Below are positions 12,201-24,376 of a stretch of 64,000 nucleotides of DNA, in pieces. Below the pieces are notes generated by a model. The model did no database searches. It was given only the letters and a program-made list of their open reading frames with translations, and was not told the origin of the DNA. The translations under genes and the position numbers were made by a program. The stretch covers positions 24,845,351 to 24,909,350 of the forward strand of contig NC_091137.1 in assembly GCF_041381155.1 (NCBI RefSeq). The letters are read 5' to 3'. How positions within the stretch are numbered: the stretch's first letter is position 1; each line of letters begins with the position of its first letter. The DNA comes from Argopecten irradians. Lineage: Eukaryota > Mollusca > Bivalvia > Pectinida > Pectinidae.

Positions 12201-14804
12201 GAGCAGACGACCACCATTCTCTTCACAGTATTGTATTGAATCCCCCCATGTTAGTTGTCTCGGACTCAGAAACAAATCGTTAAAGGAGGAATTTACCACT
12301 GAAAATGATGAAAAGTACCAATAACTGTATTTATGGGATGGTGTATGGTAGCAAGTATAATCGCTTGCTTCGACAGTGATATTGGTGAGATTCTCCATGA
12401 ACATAAATAGACCGTCAATATCCAGTGGCTTGCCATGTTTTGTCTGAGAGTCGACGTGTTTTGATATGCAGAGCAAATATGGTATCGAAGTTCCTTTTCG
12501 TGACTCCCAATCATGAGATTTTCAGACAGGAAACAGCATCTCGGTTCGGTAGAGGATTTGTTCCTCTGAATGTGAAATTTCAGCCCGTTCGAACAGTCGT
12601 TTGATTGACAAAATCATGTGAAATATCTTGAAATAAAATCCCTGTTTCTGCAATGATGATTTAAAAAAAAGCTAATAGTATAGGCAGGTTTAGCGGACTA
12701 GATGTCATTGTATGCGTACTACTGGACTAATAAAAGGTTCGCGGTCTTGCAGTCAACATGAAACCACATTTCGTGTAGGTTGAAACTTACAGCCTGTGAC
12801 TGCCATATGAGCGCTTTCAGGGAATGGCAAACCAATTTAACATTTATTGAAGGAGAAAGGTCTTTCCAGTATTTAATCGAATTATATAAGATATCTTATA
12901 TATATATGAGATATCTTATATCTATATAAGATATCTTATAAAGTAATTAAGATATCTTATAAAGTATGTAAGATATCTCATATATTATATAAGATATCTT
13001 ATAAAATATATAAGATATCTCATATAGAAATTAAATAAGATATGTTGTATAAGTTATCATATAGTATATAAGATATCTTATTTAATTTTCTATATAAGAT
13101 ATCTTATATCGTATATAAGATATCTTAATTAATATATAAGATATCTTATATAATTGAAATATCGTTGCTATATAAGATATCTTATATAGAATGAGATTTC
13201 GTAACATTTAAAACCAGAAACTAATTTTCCCCCTCGAGCATCATTCGGAGCACTTCGGATCACATCTTAGAATCGTTCGCAATGACAGAGATGGCATTGA
13301 AAGAGAGAATCAACCGCTGTTTGGTTGTATTCAACGATGTATTGAAAACACAGAAGCAGTAATTCCCATCACTCTAGTTGTCAATTCGAACATGGCGACA
13401 ATAAATATATTGGCTATGATGGTGACCTACACATGAATACTTTTGTCTTGTTCAACCAAACGCTTGATACTGGTGTAGCATGCGAAGCCAACAAGAGTCT
13501 TGCTGAACAAGTAGTAGTATACTGTACAGCTTTCTACGACTTCTGGGCCTTTGTTGAAATCTCGTTCCTTTATAAGATATCTTATAAAGCAACGAGATTT
13601 CAATTATATAATATATCTTATATATAAGATATCTTGTATAGATAACTTAAATGAGATATCTTATATACTTTATAAGATATCTCATATAGGATTAATTTAA
13701 AAAAAAATATGAGATATCTCATATATTATATATATGAGATATCTCATATATTATATAAGATATCTTATATAATATATACGATATCTTATAAAGTATATAA
13801 GATATCTTATATATTAAATAAGATATCTTATATATTATATGAGATATCTTATATCTCAATCAAGATATCTTATATATATGCAGTGAAATTAAGGATCGAC
13901 ATTGCTCTTTGAATAAATGTCATGTTGGTTTGCCATATGTATGAGCCTATAGGGAAGGCCCTCAGTCAATCATTTAAAGCCGAGGTACATTTTATATGCT
14001 ATAAGTAGCTGTGTGACGACGTTCTTACTTTCTATTGCGAAATAGGAAAGATGCCAATCGGCGGAGCAACCGAGGTCAATAAACGTATGCTTCAAGAGAC
14101 TAGTTACCATTGCAACCGTCATTACCTTCGAAAAATGACATCGCAAATATAAAGTTAGAAGTTAAAACGCAAGTATTTAACTGCCTTCTTTTTCTGTTTT
14201 CTGAGTACAGTGTAAAAACTAGTGTTCCCAAACCGTCCGAGATTCGCTAAGCATAAATCACGATACTTTTGATGAATTACGTAATAATTAATTCACAGAA
14301 AGTCGTCAATTAATGTCACTGATTTTCCATTAAAAACGTTCACCAATTACAATTAAAACTTTTTTTCCTGTGATTTTAAGTAGACAGTTTACACCGAACT
14401 TCTCAAGAGATCTAAGCTAGAACGCCATTATTCGAAAAGAAAAGAAAATGCGCCACAGGCATACATCTATGTGGAGAAGACGACTGCCAATATCAATTAT
14501 GTAAAGATTAGACTAACAATATATGAATAAAAAGTTTACATCATTTCCCAAACCCTGGTAACAGTATATATTGATTTTTCATACTCAAAATAACTTTTAT
14601 TACTGTTTTAAATTTTCGCGATGTGGATATAAGGGTTCATATGATTCTACCATCTCTTTATGTTTTGCAGATCAACATTTTTGCGAACATTGCTATGGGA
14701 CGTAAAATCGCCAAAACAACTGGCTATATGGAAATACGTATTTGAAATAAATTCCTACCTTTGAGTAAAGCTGTATACACAAATAGAAATGTTGTTTTAT
14801 CCAT
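2708..14804 (-). CDS. C-type lectin receptor, minus copy, frame broken in last exon
   Basis: Four coding exons on the minus strand: 14804-14759 (signal peptide, 46 nt), 12298-12136 (163 nt), 3706-3498 (209 nt) and a terminal exon from 3256. Phases agree throughout (1, 2, 1). The first three exons encode a signal peptide (MDKTTFLFVY start) and a full C-type lectin domain, about residues 19-139, with GGRLLVMDSQ, FWIGMKFDD, an EEPN motif and the closing TAICQI. The terminal exon opens with a Ser/Thr-rich stalk, but this frame stops at 3075, giving 199 residues. The rest of the exon (3074-2708) keeps the paralogue's Cys motif, juxtamembrane module and membrane helix in another frame. The shift coincides with a 31-bp near-duplication around 3060-3120. 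The gene is divergent to an intact paralogue at 19262-36349 with the same exon plan. Either it makes a soluble lectin or it is a pseudogene. Carbohydrate binding is inferred from the family. Confidence 0.8.
3498..3706 (-). CDS. Lectin minus copy, exon 3 (second half of CTLD)
   Basis: A 209-nt exon (acceptor TTTCAG, donor GTAATA). It encodes WIGMKFDD, an EEPN sugar-site motif, paired Cys residues and the terminal CQI. It is six bases longer than the paralogue exon, keeping frame. Confidence 0.87.
4182..4610 (+). repeat. Direct duplicate block, copy 1
   Basis: This block of about 430 bp recurs in the same orientation at 5671-6081 with few substitutions and one short deletion (near 4500 versus 5990). 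It contains no coding frame. It could be a local segmental duplication or two copies of an uncharacterised repeat. Confidence 0.85.
5090..5420. repeat. CRE-rich interspersed repeat, copy 1
   Basis: Contains several TGACGTCA-type palindromes, 'ttcccacggtagtaaaaagg' and 'cttacaatacaag'. The same series of strings occurs in reverse orientation at about 44765-45200, so this is an interspersed repeat, not a unique regulatory region. Confidence 0.7.
5671..6081 (+). repeat. Direct duplicate block, copy 2
   Basis: Second copy of the block at 4182-4610, ending at the same 'ggttagcttgtta' string. The two copies bracket the CRE-rich repeat at about 5090-5420. Confidence 0.85.
6704..6849. repeat. Cluster of the palindrome TAGTGCACTA
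   Basis: Within about 145 bp the 10-base palindrome TAGTGCACTA or close variants (GTGCACTA, TAGTGAACT) occurs about eight times, spaced irregularly and partly separated by 'gagttaaca'. No coding frame crosses it. It could fold into alternative cruciforms. Confidence 0.75.
6888..7090 (+). repeat. Tandem repeat, about 50-60 bp unit
   Basis: Four diverged copies, each with 'ggaatgtccattagacgga' or a close variant followed by an AT-rich tail. The array ends about 40 bp before the left end of the transposon. One more motif copy (tgtccattagac) lies beyond the transposon's right end near 11735. Confidence 0.8.
7643..8766 (+). CDS. Transposase N-terminal part (spliced)
   Basis: An ATG at 7643 is followed immediately by a GTAAGC donor. 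The exon resumes after an AATTCCAG acceptor at 8158, in frame with the open reading to 8766. No other ATG lies upstream of 8362 in this frame, so the start on a minimal exon is the simplest model. The product (about 200 residues) is strongly basic, with repeated Arg/Lys runs (RERVRKYREKNK) and a TPFKNRMSKCRSLL segment. It is probably DNA-binding or nuclear-targeting. It ends out of frame with the following core. Confidence 0.65.
8760..10201 (+). CDS. Transposase core
   Basis: About 480 residues. In order: a basic lead-in (VARKLGLPVRR), a region with AYNFWTSSQNSRPTGNK, a LSFRETHPEIKMCQRTFER segment, a Cys/His cluster (CCCRYH) and CNNCG that may bind zinc, then DFSEN, FTDGCQAQYKS and SHGKGPQDAAGG. 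The last three resemble motifs I recall as DFAEN, FSDGCAGQYK and SHGKSPCDGIGG from transposase-like genes in many invertebrates. The Asp residues in DFSEN and DGCQAQYKS are candidate catalytic positions (inference). The core overlaps the N-terminal frame, shifted by one base at an A-rich stretch near 8742-8763. It ends at a CAG|GTATG donor at 10201. Without splicing the frame runs to 10286. Confidence 0.8.
10487..11107 (+). CDS. Transposase C-terminal part
   Basis: A TTTCATTTCAG acceptor joins at 10487 in phase with the core. The first frame (YIEQVTRETQMRYKP) runs to a stop at 10721. A second frame, open from about 10665, carries an acidic linker (GGDDQ, VDDNLQDN) and a C-terminal domain with FTDDPSEDFYLFKAK and FEKGCEVIRG to a stop at 11107. 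The acidic linker and folded-looking tail suggest the second frame is the real continuation, so one further frame change lies near 10640-10690. The copy is probably no longer able to make a full protein. Confidence 0.6.
12136..12298 (-). CDS. Lectin minus copy, exon 2 (first half of CTLD)
   Basis: A 163-nt exon with a TTTTCAG acceptor and GTAAGT donor. It encodes the first half of the lectin domain (TWGDSIQYCEENGGRLLVMD region), same length and phases as the paralogue exon at 20468-20630. The open frame continues upstream into intron; the splice acceptor and paralogue set the boundary. Confidence 0.85.
12672..12698 (-). mobile_element. Solitary terminal repeat of the same transposon family
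   Basis: The reverse complement begins GTCCGCTAAACCTGCCTATA, matching the transposon's left end at 7131 with few changes and followed by a TA. I found no partner end between here and 11504, so it may be a decayed relic or the far end of a deleted MITE. Confidence 0.6.
12825..13935. mobile_element. TIR element with AAGATATCTT palindrome satellite
   Basis: The left end reads TGGCAAACCAATTTAAC and the right end is its inverted counterpart (ggtttgcca at 13927-13935), with a TA on the right. Two arrays (about 12885-13190 and 13565-13880) consist of AT-rich units built on the palindrome AAGATATCTT, separated by about 370 bp of ordinary sequence. No transposase is visible, so it is non-autonomous. 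It lies in intron 1 of the minus lectin gene. A relative is at about 37520-38338. Confidence 0.75.
14759..14804 (-). CDS. Lectin minus copy, exon 1 (signal peptide)
   Basis: The 46-nt exon begins with ATG at 14804 and ends in a GTAGG donor at phase 1. It encodes a short hydrophobic leader nearly identical to that of the plus-strand paralogue (both read TTFLFVY from residue 4). The matching length and phase in both genes decide the start. Confidence 0.82.
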
Positions 14805-15118
14805 AATACCGTTCTGCCATATAAGCCAGAATGTTCCAGCGGGGAGTTCTCTCATAGAGTCCAGGTCACTCAATAACCGGGGGTTTCGTCAACCAGTCCT
14901 GTCTACAGAAGCAGTGAGTTTTCAAACAGGTACAAGGAGGAGGACGTCTACCTTTGTACCTTGGTATAACGAGATGGTTTGTATATAGATACTACCTATC
15001 ATTGATTTATGTCGTTTTTACAGTTTAGTACAAATGCAAAACACTTAATATTGTAAACAGATAGTAATAATAATAGTAGCAATGTTTATCAATTCAAAGA
15101 AATGAACTTAGAGCATTA

Positions 15119-15175
15119 GTCAGTAATGGTCACTAATGGTCACTAACGGTCACTAATGGTCAGTAATGGACACTA
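15119..15175 (+). repeat. Short tandem repeat, 12-bp unit
   Basis: About five units of the type taatggtcac(t)a, with some copies reading cagtaatgg. Confidence 0.8.
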
Positions 15176-17375
15176 AAACGAGAGTAAGAGAACATGATCA
15201 ACACACCTCCTCTGTTTTATTTGATGTTTTATTTAGCTGTCTATTAAAATATCCACACCTTTTATCTAATGGACAGATCAATATCTACTATATATATAAC
15301 AATATAAACACGGCAACATGGCTGGCAAACAGTGAATTACTTACTTTACATCCGGGTATTTATTGCGGGGCACGTAAACAAACTTTGTAATATGCACGGT
15401 ACCTGCAATCGTTGTCTTCTGCTTATTCTACGCAACTTGTATTGTTAGGCCGTTAAGTATTGCGTAGTACATAGATTGAACACGTGAGGTTCTTGATTGG
15501 ACTGGGTATTCTGGACTCAAGCCTTATTAACGATTGTTAGTAGGGAGAAAGTCGTTGAACTGGACTTGACAAGTTTCCAGAGGTCAGATGTCTGACCATT
15601 ATTGTCATTTGTCTTTGGTCTTACAAATGCTCCCGCCAGGGCTCCCGTCTCTACTAATCTAGACTTCATGATTTCCTCCTCCATTTACATGATGTCACAT
15701 GTCCTTTGTTTGGTGGTAGTCAGATCTCAGATTATGTATATAGGTTTAAGTTTCTGATGGTCAATGCAACGATTTGTCGTTTTAACATTTGATATTTGAA
15801 CATGGGAGTTTAACTTGATGATTAAGCTCCCCAAAAGCATGTCGGTCTGTAACAGAGCCGAAGTCTAGAGATCATATATTGCTGGGTTTTTATATAGCAC
15901 CTTAATCACCCTCATGTTCTGTACCTTCGAGTTTTGTCGGAATTCTGAATCGTATCACGTGACTGACGTCGACACGATCTGCACGTGGTGACGGAGAAAA
16001 ATGTGTAAAACATAAGGATTTATAAGGGAGACTCACTTATAAATCCTGGTTTAAAGCAACAGACTATTCTTACTGTGGCATTGGAGATCAGTAAAAAGCA
16101 TTATTCTTTTTGCTACATTTCTTTGAAGAATGCATACATGTATTTTAGTAACTCTATCGCCAAAGAGTTTTGGATATTTTTGGAATGGAAAGGAATTCTA
16201 TATGAAGCCGTGACCTTGTTTATTTGGTCTACACGAAAAAAATGCTGTGTTTACTTAAGTTCTCAAGCCCACAGTCAAAGGACATGAGTACACTGTATTC
16301 GTAACTGTCTTTATTTCCCTATTTATCTTGTAATTTTTCACATTTTTGAATTTAGTCGTCCTGACTTTATTGTTCAAGTTATGGAAAATTCCAGAAAGGC
16401 AATACATTATATGCGTTTTGTACTCTTTGACAAAATGTCAACAAATTAGATTCCTTGGTTTTCAAGAAATTCTCAATTATCCCGAGACCAAAATGTCCTA
16501 AAAGGATAAAAGGGAAAATGACGAGTTAAGTGTTTACGTGAATGAATAAAAACCAATTAATTTCGCCGAGGCAACGGGCAATTAAGAAATTAGTGTGATA
16601 GAAAATGGTAGATAAATAAAATTTTCTTTTGTGTGCGAAAATTCGTCAAATCGACAGAAAATGAACAAAAGATGACTAATTGATAAAACGTTCAAATGCA
16701 TAAAAATATATATGAGGGGAAAAACTACAGTGACGAATTATGTCCCTTGAATGTGCTTAATTAACATTTCTGTGGTATCCTGAGGAAGTCTAGCGAGATA
16801 CACCATAGTTTGAAAAACGTGGTCATTTTTTCTACTGTGCTCCAATAGAACTACTGATTTGGCCGTTGCCAGTATAATGTGACTGGGTGAGTGTTGGATG
16901 GGTTTGATAGCTTGCTTCAGTGAGATAGCACTTTAAACAGACTAAATACAATTAACAGGAGACAACACTTTAATACTGCGACCTCCGTGACAATTCAAAA
17001 CATTACATACACATGCAGTTGTATATATCTATCCTTTAAATTATCGACAAACTCGTTAAAGAAATAGGAATCTTGCCGAGTTGGACGGTTGACTAATTCC
17101 AAGTCAATGAATACCAAACAATTATTTTGTTGTGTCTCCTTATGATTACAAAAAATCTTTTCAGTTCAATAGCAATCTATCACTGAAAATTACTTCCAAA
17201 GACACCGATCAGTACACCCCGCCTGAAATCCAAAATTCCTGGGCCCAGTTTCATAAATACTCCTTAAATTTAAGGAATTCCTTAATTCAAAATTCCCCAT
17301 AGGAAAGCAGTACAGATTTTAAGGAAAACTCCTTAAGATTTTTTCCTTAACTTTCTATGGACAATTTTAAGTTAA

Positions 17376-17706
17376 AGATGCTCCACCGCTGACAAATGGT
17401 ATTTTTTCACTTTCAAAAACAGGAGCAGACGATTTTGTATATTTTACACCATTACCACCATTGAAAAGTTTGAGCTTCTAATTTTACTTCAAGTTAAAAA
17501 TATGAAAAATAATTAATTGCATCCCGAAAAAATTCCGTGGCACTATATCTTATATAGAATGAAGTAATGATTGCGCATGCACCAAAGGCGAAATAGATTA
17601 TTCTATGTTATTTTTTGTGTTAATTAGGCATATATATACAGGATTCAACACCAATTATTGTTCAAATGATGAATATCATTAATGCTCTGTCGGCGGTGGA
17701 GCATCT
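17376..17706. mobile_element. MITE with TTAA target site, copy 1
   Basis: The inverted ends read AGATGCTCCACCGC and are flanked by TTAA (17372-17375 and 17707-17710). The interior is AT-rich with 'gcgcatgcacc'. A second copy in opposite orientation is at 43986-44346. A TTAA target is typical of piggyBac-like and Kolobok-like elements; which one applies is not decided here. Confidence 0.82.
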
Positions 17707-19261
17707 TTAAGGTATTATTCAAATTAAATTCGACTCCGATATTGTTAGTATTTGTAGATGTAGTTGAAATTAAGATATATTAAAGAATATTTATAATGTA
17801 TTTTAATAACTTTTTTACAACAGTTGTTGAAAGTCGATACATGTATACATGCCTTCATTTTAAAATGGTCGTCATAGAAGTTTCGATTATTGCCGAACGG
17901 AAATCGGAAAGTTCATGACCCGTTTTCGGAAGAGTTCGGACAGACGTTACGTAGTTACGGTAGTCACATGACGTTCTCGGCAAGGACGTTACAATGTCGG
18001 CTTACTCCGGCTTGTTTGACTAAGTGGGACCCACCTAGCGATGTGTAATATTTATTTGATTTTTATTAAAATATTCCGATTCATAATCGCTCATCTTGAC
18101 TTCGATTTAGTCCTGTCTCTGCATGATTTACAACAGGATTTTTTTCAACGTTCTTTTAAATCATAAAAAAAAATAAGAAAGATACGAATATTGGGCCTTT
18201 AAAGTTCAGGAATGTTCATAAAACCCATGGGGCCTGTTAAGTCGCCCTTTTATCCATGCACTAGTGTCAGCAGGTAGAATTATGACGCCCTACCCGCACG
18301 GCTACAAAATCAAACCTCAAATACACATACCATTTATTTTATCATATGTTGCAGTTATACCGGATCAATTGCCAAATACCTGTTTTACTGGTTGATAAAC
18401 ATTGAAATGGAATTATATGTACTTCATTTTTATAATAAATCATTTCTGCTGCCATCATCACATTCTTGTCCACAAAACTGTAGAAATTTGACCAGGAAAT
18501 ATGTCTTTTTGACGGGTTTTCGGGTGAGATTTCTACGTATGGTATTGATATCGGATATACTTTTTATACCCCTTTCACGTTAAATCCGCTAATATGCTTT
18601 GGTCTGGGTTTTTTATTGTAATTTGGCCCTAATTATGACCTTAGTTGTCGATGGACCGTAAATCTCAAACAAACAAATCGAGCATACATTATCCGTTTTA
18701 AGCTCTATTTCACTTTAAAGCCTGGAAAGGACATCAAACATGCTATATTTTTTTATATTAATATTAAAACTACGCATTGTTTCAACGATCGCCATAAATT
18801 CAAAAAGCAGTCAAACAAATGCCTGATTAAAGCGATAGCATTCCCGTAGTTGTTAATAATTAAATACTTATTGACGAATGAAAAACGAGCTACACAACGC
18901 ATTAAAAGTGACAATTTCCTTGTTTTCTATAATTTACCATTACCTAACCAATGCCATTCATCTGCCTTAAGCTTTTTTAATGATAAATGATTTATTTTCA
19001 TTCCATGCTCTGACTATTTGAATATCAGGTGAATAATTTCATCACTTGAGACCACAGGGACCTGGCACGAACCAAAAGTTATTATAATACTGTAATATAT
19101 ACATGTATATAGATATTGTTGGTTAGAAATTCGTACCAAGTCACTGTGCCCGAGGGGAGGTGGGTGAATTGTACAAGTTATAATAGGTAGGATAGCATAG
19201 CGCAGACTGAAAATGTAGATCTCCAGTTAGACATCGTCAGAGCTACTGTGACAGAACAGCC

Positions 19262-19307
19262 ATGGATAGCACTACATTTCTATTTGTGTACATGGCTTTT
19301 CTCGAAG
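19262..19307 (+). CDS. Lectin plus copy, exon 1 (signal peptide)
   Basis: A 46-nt exon from ATG to a GTAAGG donor, phase 1. Same length as the minus-copy exon 1. Confidence 0.82.
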
Positions 19308-22300
19308 GTAAGGACTACTTTCAAATCAAATATACATGCATATTGATCACCGGTGGTATATTCCAACTTTACCTTTTGATTTTTAAAGTTAAAATGGTTC
19401 CGTTTTAAATACCATGAACGTTCAGATGTACCATGTACACTTTAAAACAATGACATTTTTTCCATAGTTTTCGAATGATTTTTCACGAAATTACAGGAAA
19501 TGCTTTCTTAGGATCTTCTTTGCTGAGAAGTTAACATTTTCTGAAGGCTAACCTCTTTTTCTAAAGTAGATTTTTGGAAGTAGGAGTTCATACCAAAGTT
19601 GAAAATGGAATAAAGATAATATGGTGGCTTGCTTGATTTTGAGGATATCAAAGATAGCTGTTTGACCCATTTTACCGATTTCACAGTTTTTACCATACAC
19701 ACGACAAGCTCAAGCAATATGTTCCAAATTAGTTGTCTGATAAGTACGAATGTTTTCATATTAAATAGACAGATCCAGTGTTTTAGTTAAGAAAATGTTG
19801 GTACCACACGGTCAATCCACTATTATTGCCCACAATATCAGACAATTTTTGTCAGACTCAATGCTTTAGAGAAAAAGTTCTGAAGACTTTTTTAATATCT
19901 CGAAGTTGAAAAGAAAAAAAAGGTTGCTTTTCCTAAAACAGGCCTAAAATTGGGGATGGGTGTGGTTGATTTTTGGTCCCGTTACAATATTTGTTATACA
20001 TATGGATTTTACCATTTCTTGCTAAAAATTTAAAATAACTACATTAGTACACTAAAAATGTAAAAATTTAGCTAAAAATGCTATCGCACAAGCGATTTAG
20101 TGAAAAGTTTGGAGTAAAAAAAAATGAAATTTCACTTCTCTACAGAATGTAAGAAATACATATTTTTTTAAATCAGTAATTTCTTATAACTTGTGTTTAA
20201 ACAATTCTAAAAACGATAGCAGTCTAATTTCATCACAAATTTATAAGGCAATGCAACTTGCTACAAATAGAGTACAATTGTTTTTTTGAAAATCACAAAA
20301 ACTCTTAGATCACTGTTGAAATGAGACATATACCTAACCAGAAACAACCTTAAGGATAAAATCAATAACATGCACAATTGACGGTAACCTAAAAAGAAGA
20401 CTCCATTAAAGGTATTTAACATAAAACTTACAAGACAGCTTTTAATAAATCCTTAATTCCATTTCAGTGATAAATTCTTACTTTTCAAATCTGCAACTTA
20501 TTGAAAGCGACAAGCAAAAGACATGGCACGAGTCTGTACAGTACTGTGAAGGCAAGGGTGGTCGTCTGCTCGTGATGGACAGCCAGGAAAAGTGGGACTA
20601 CGTCACTGATCACGTACAGGCCCTGGGACTGTAAGTCATTACTCTGATGTTATATAGGGATTGAATTTCGCTTAAAGCCCCATTATGTTTTGGGGTGAAA
20701 AAATATCGTCATAAAGTACCAAACTTTGCTGAATAGTAGAGCATATATCCTTATGAAAATATCTGCTAATAAAAAATGCCCAACATTTCCATGTTTTTAA
20801 AAAACAATAGAAAACCCCTCTTCGGAGAGGGGGAAATCCGTAGTTCCGCCCCAGAGCCAAAACAATCTAGTACGCATGCGCAGGCACAAAAAAAGTGGAA
20901 TTTCCCTAACAAACTTCAACATCGTGCATGGCGAACGCACTACTGAAGACTCGCCAAATACGTGTCAGCGAACACACACATGGGTCCGTTCTTCACCACG
21001 TGCACGTTCCTTCAAACAACGATTTTCAAACAATTTATAGCGGTCAAGTTGCATTGCTCGATCGCGATCGACTGCACGTTACGTGTACGATCCCACGCAT
21101 TCCACGCGTGGACCTACAAATACATATTGTACATGCATGTACTGTAGTCTCTATATAAAACTAGGCTAAAACTATTCAAAAAGTGTTTGTTCTTGAATGG
21201 AAAGCAAGCAATTAACAAAATTATAATTGCGATGGTATTTGCTGATCTTATGTATTTTGTAATAAAGATTTATAGATGCATATAGGGTCTAATCTAGCTT
21301 TGTTGAAATGTACATCGAAACCGAACACACGTTTGTGCACATAGAAACCGAACACACGTACGTTTGTGTTACCTGATGAGGCCTCCCACGGGATGACTCG
21401 CCAAACTCGTATACAAATGAAAGTAAACACAAACACGCCATGTCGTTACCTGCTATATAGATATACATACATGTACATACGAAGTCTGGAAAACCTACAT
21501 GTTCTACTCCATCGCAGACCGATCGCGAGCATGTACATGAAACTTAGACCAGTGTTTGAGACAACATGTAGGGTCAACGACGATATCGGCATTATCGGAT
21601 ACATGTATATTAATGACAAGTGATCATGATCATGAATTACTAACTGAGTACAATCCACATTGTAGCATAAGATCATTATTATGAACTTTGTAATTACTAC
21701 ATGCAAAAACATATATACATAATATATGTTTATGCTACATATAAAGATACATGTATATGAACCACAGGTGTTTGGCTCTATAGACTTTTTTTCTCTCTAT
21801 ATGACATATACATGTACAAATGTATATGTAATACTGTGTCAATATATAAAGAGAGAAAAAAATGTCTATAGAGCCAAACACCCGTGCATGAACCACATAT
21901 GTAGGCCAATGTGATTCATTTTATCTCATAATTCATTGCATGCACGGGACAGGAAAAGGAATGCATGTACAAAATGTAGAATAGTTTGGTTTGATTGAAT
22001 AGTACTAATTAAAAAATGGAGTATAAAAGCAGTCCGTTAATGATTTCTATACAGTTCATCAAGTGAAGAAGATCTGGTGGAAAAGTATACCTAAACAGCT
22101 AAAGAAAACCTGGATCAGTCCTTCATTAAAAGAAGAGAAAATGGGGAAAATATCCGTTTAAATAAGACTGGTAAAGTCCTAGCAGGCATCACGAACTTAT
22201 TTTTTCTCACATATTTCATTTAGCGCATAAACGTTTAGACTTGCTCCACAATTCGAATTTTCCCTATGAAAACAAATGGGCTGAATGCTAATAAACATAA

Positions 22301-24340
22301 TTCATGTTCAGCGTAAAATGGATGCACACTCGTAAGAATTACGTATCGACGGCAAATGATAGTCCACCAGGTAGTATCAAGGGTCAAAATAATATATGTT
22401 GTGTCTTTTTAATGATGAAACTCCAATAGTCTGACAATATTTATATCCCCTTAGTTCACTCTAATACTGACGTTTGTACTAATATAAATGCGAGTCTTTG
22501 ATTAGTTTAATTCGCTCCGTGTACATAAAATTGTAGGCCTATATTTAAAAATGCCCATACGATAATTAGGACTCATGCACCTGGTAATCACTACTTGATG
22601 TATATAATGATCCTTTTCTAAATACACGAAACGTAATCGAAAAACATTTAATCAGTTAATTATATAGAAATGAAATCTCGACAGGAATCGGTAACTAGAT
22701 ACAACATACAGATTGATGTATCTCGACTAGCGTCGATTCCAGTGATCTTTCATCTATATGTACATGCATGTACTATCACATATTTCATAGACGAATATCG
22801 TTATAAAATACCCAAAGAATAAATAGAAAGCAGTTATAATACATGTATATAGTAAGCTATTAGTCCACCTCTTTACGTATGTTCTAAGTATTTAGATATA
22901 CAACCGATCATCACCAAAAATGACACGGCCACGTGTTTATATTTGTACGATAAAATACCCCATATGGTGCCCCATGTATGCATTTCACTATTTACATCCA
23001 CTATTTTTCGATTAATACGTATTTTGTATCAAGCTTTATATAAACTATATGTAACCTTTGACAGGACACATTTATAATCTGTGGAATCTAATATGTATCA
23101 TATACTAAACAATTATAGAACATTGTATTGCTCACCGTTTCCTCAAAACTGCCCTCTGTCTCGGCCATGCTTGTTTTGTTTACTATATCCGGGTATCGAA
23201 CACATACGTATACACGAGGTATTTTTAACTATGCAAATCAACCCGTTCTATTTTAAGAATTCTTTACTAATTGATTATTGCGTAATTATCTTCATTGTAA
23301 AGAAACCAAATGAAGAACTTTTCATAAGGGATGTTAATGTATATTTTAGCAAAGTTTGGTGAAAGCATAATGGGACTTTAGAGTTATGTAACCATGCTAG
23401 TATGGTGCAATTCCTCTAAGAATTCAATATCGTGCGCGCTTTTGTGTTTACCATGCTTGTTCAATATCGTGCGCGCTTTTGTGTTAACCATGCTTGTATT
23501 GAGCAATTTCTCTAATGATATTAGGCCATGGGCTAGGAGGGTCCCACATGCACCCCCCCCCCCAAACCTCCGAACCAATATTTTTCTGAACCCTTATGAC
23601 CCACTGATCACAAATCAAAATGTTAACATTGCATAAGTTGGGATGAAACTTCCGGTTATGACGTCATCAAGATGGCCGCCATCTCGAATTTGACTAAAAA
23701 ATTGAAAAATAGTCATAACAATGACATTTTTTCAACCGAAGTAGACAAATAAGGTATCAAAATGACTATAATTGATCAACAAATACATATCAGGACCAAA
23801 AAATCCAATATATGTAGTGATTTTTCTACGCAGGAAATGAAAAAAATCTGATTTTAACCTCAAAAATGGAGATTTTTCAGCAAATTTTTCATATTTGGCT
23901 TGACGCTGCAAAAATGTTTCCCAACAGCAAACTATTATTTCTAATAAGGTTTTTGACCACTTATCAATCAGTTTAAGCAACGAAAACAACAAAAACCAAT
24001 GTTAACATCGTGTAAAATCCGGTTATGACGTCATCAAAATGGCCACCATCTCGAAATTCACTGAAAAATGAAAAATAGTCATAACATTGACATTTTTCGA
24101 CTGAAGTAGACAAATGAGGTATCAAAATGACCACAATAGAACTACAAATACATGTCAGGACCAAATAATCCAATATATGTAGTGATTTGAACGCAGGAAA
24201 TGAAAAAAAAAATGATTTTAAGCTCAAAAATTATAATTTTTCAGCATTTTTTTTTCATATTTGGCTTGACGCAGCAATATTGTTTCCCAACAACAAATTA
24301 TTATTCGTAATCAGTTATTTGACCTCTTATCAATCAGTTA

Positions 24341-24376
<36 letters not shown>

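Larger units (their letters stand above)
14805..19261. other. Shared upstream region of the divergent lectin pair
   Basis: About 4.5 kb separates the two start codons. It holds a short tandem repeat (15119-15175), a fragment with repeated CCTTAA motifs following GGGCCCAGTTTCATAAA (about 17240-17370) and a TTAA-flanked MITE (17376-17706). I see no gene in it. Promoters for both genes should lie here but no specific element could be defined. Confidence 0.55.
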
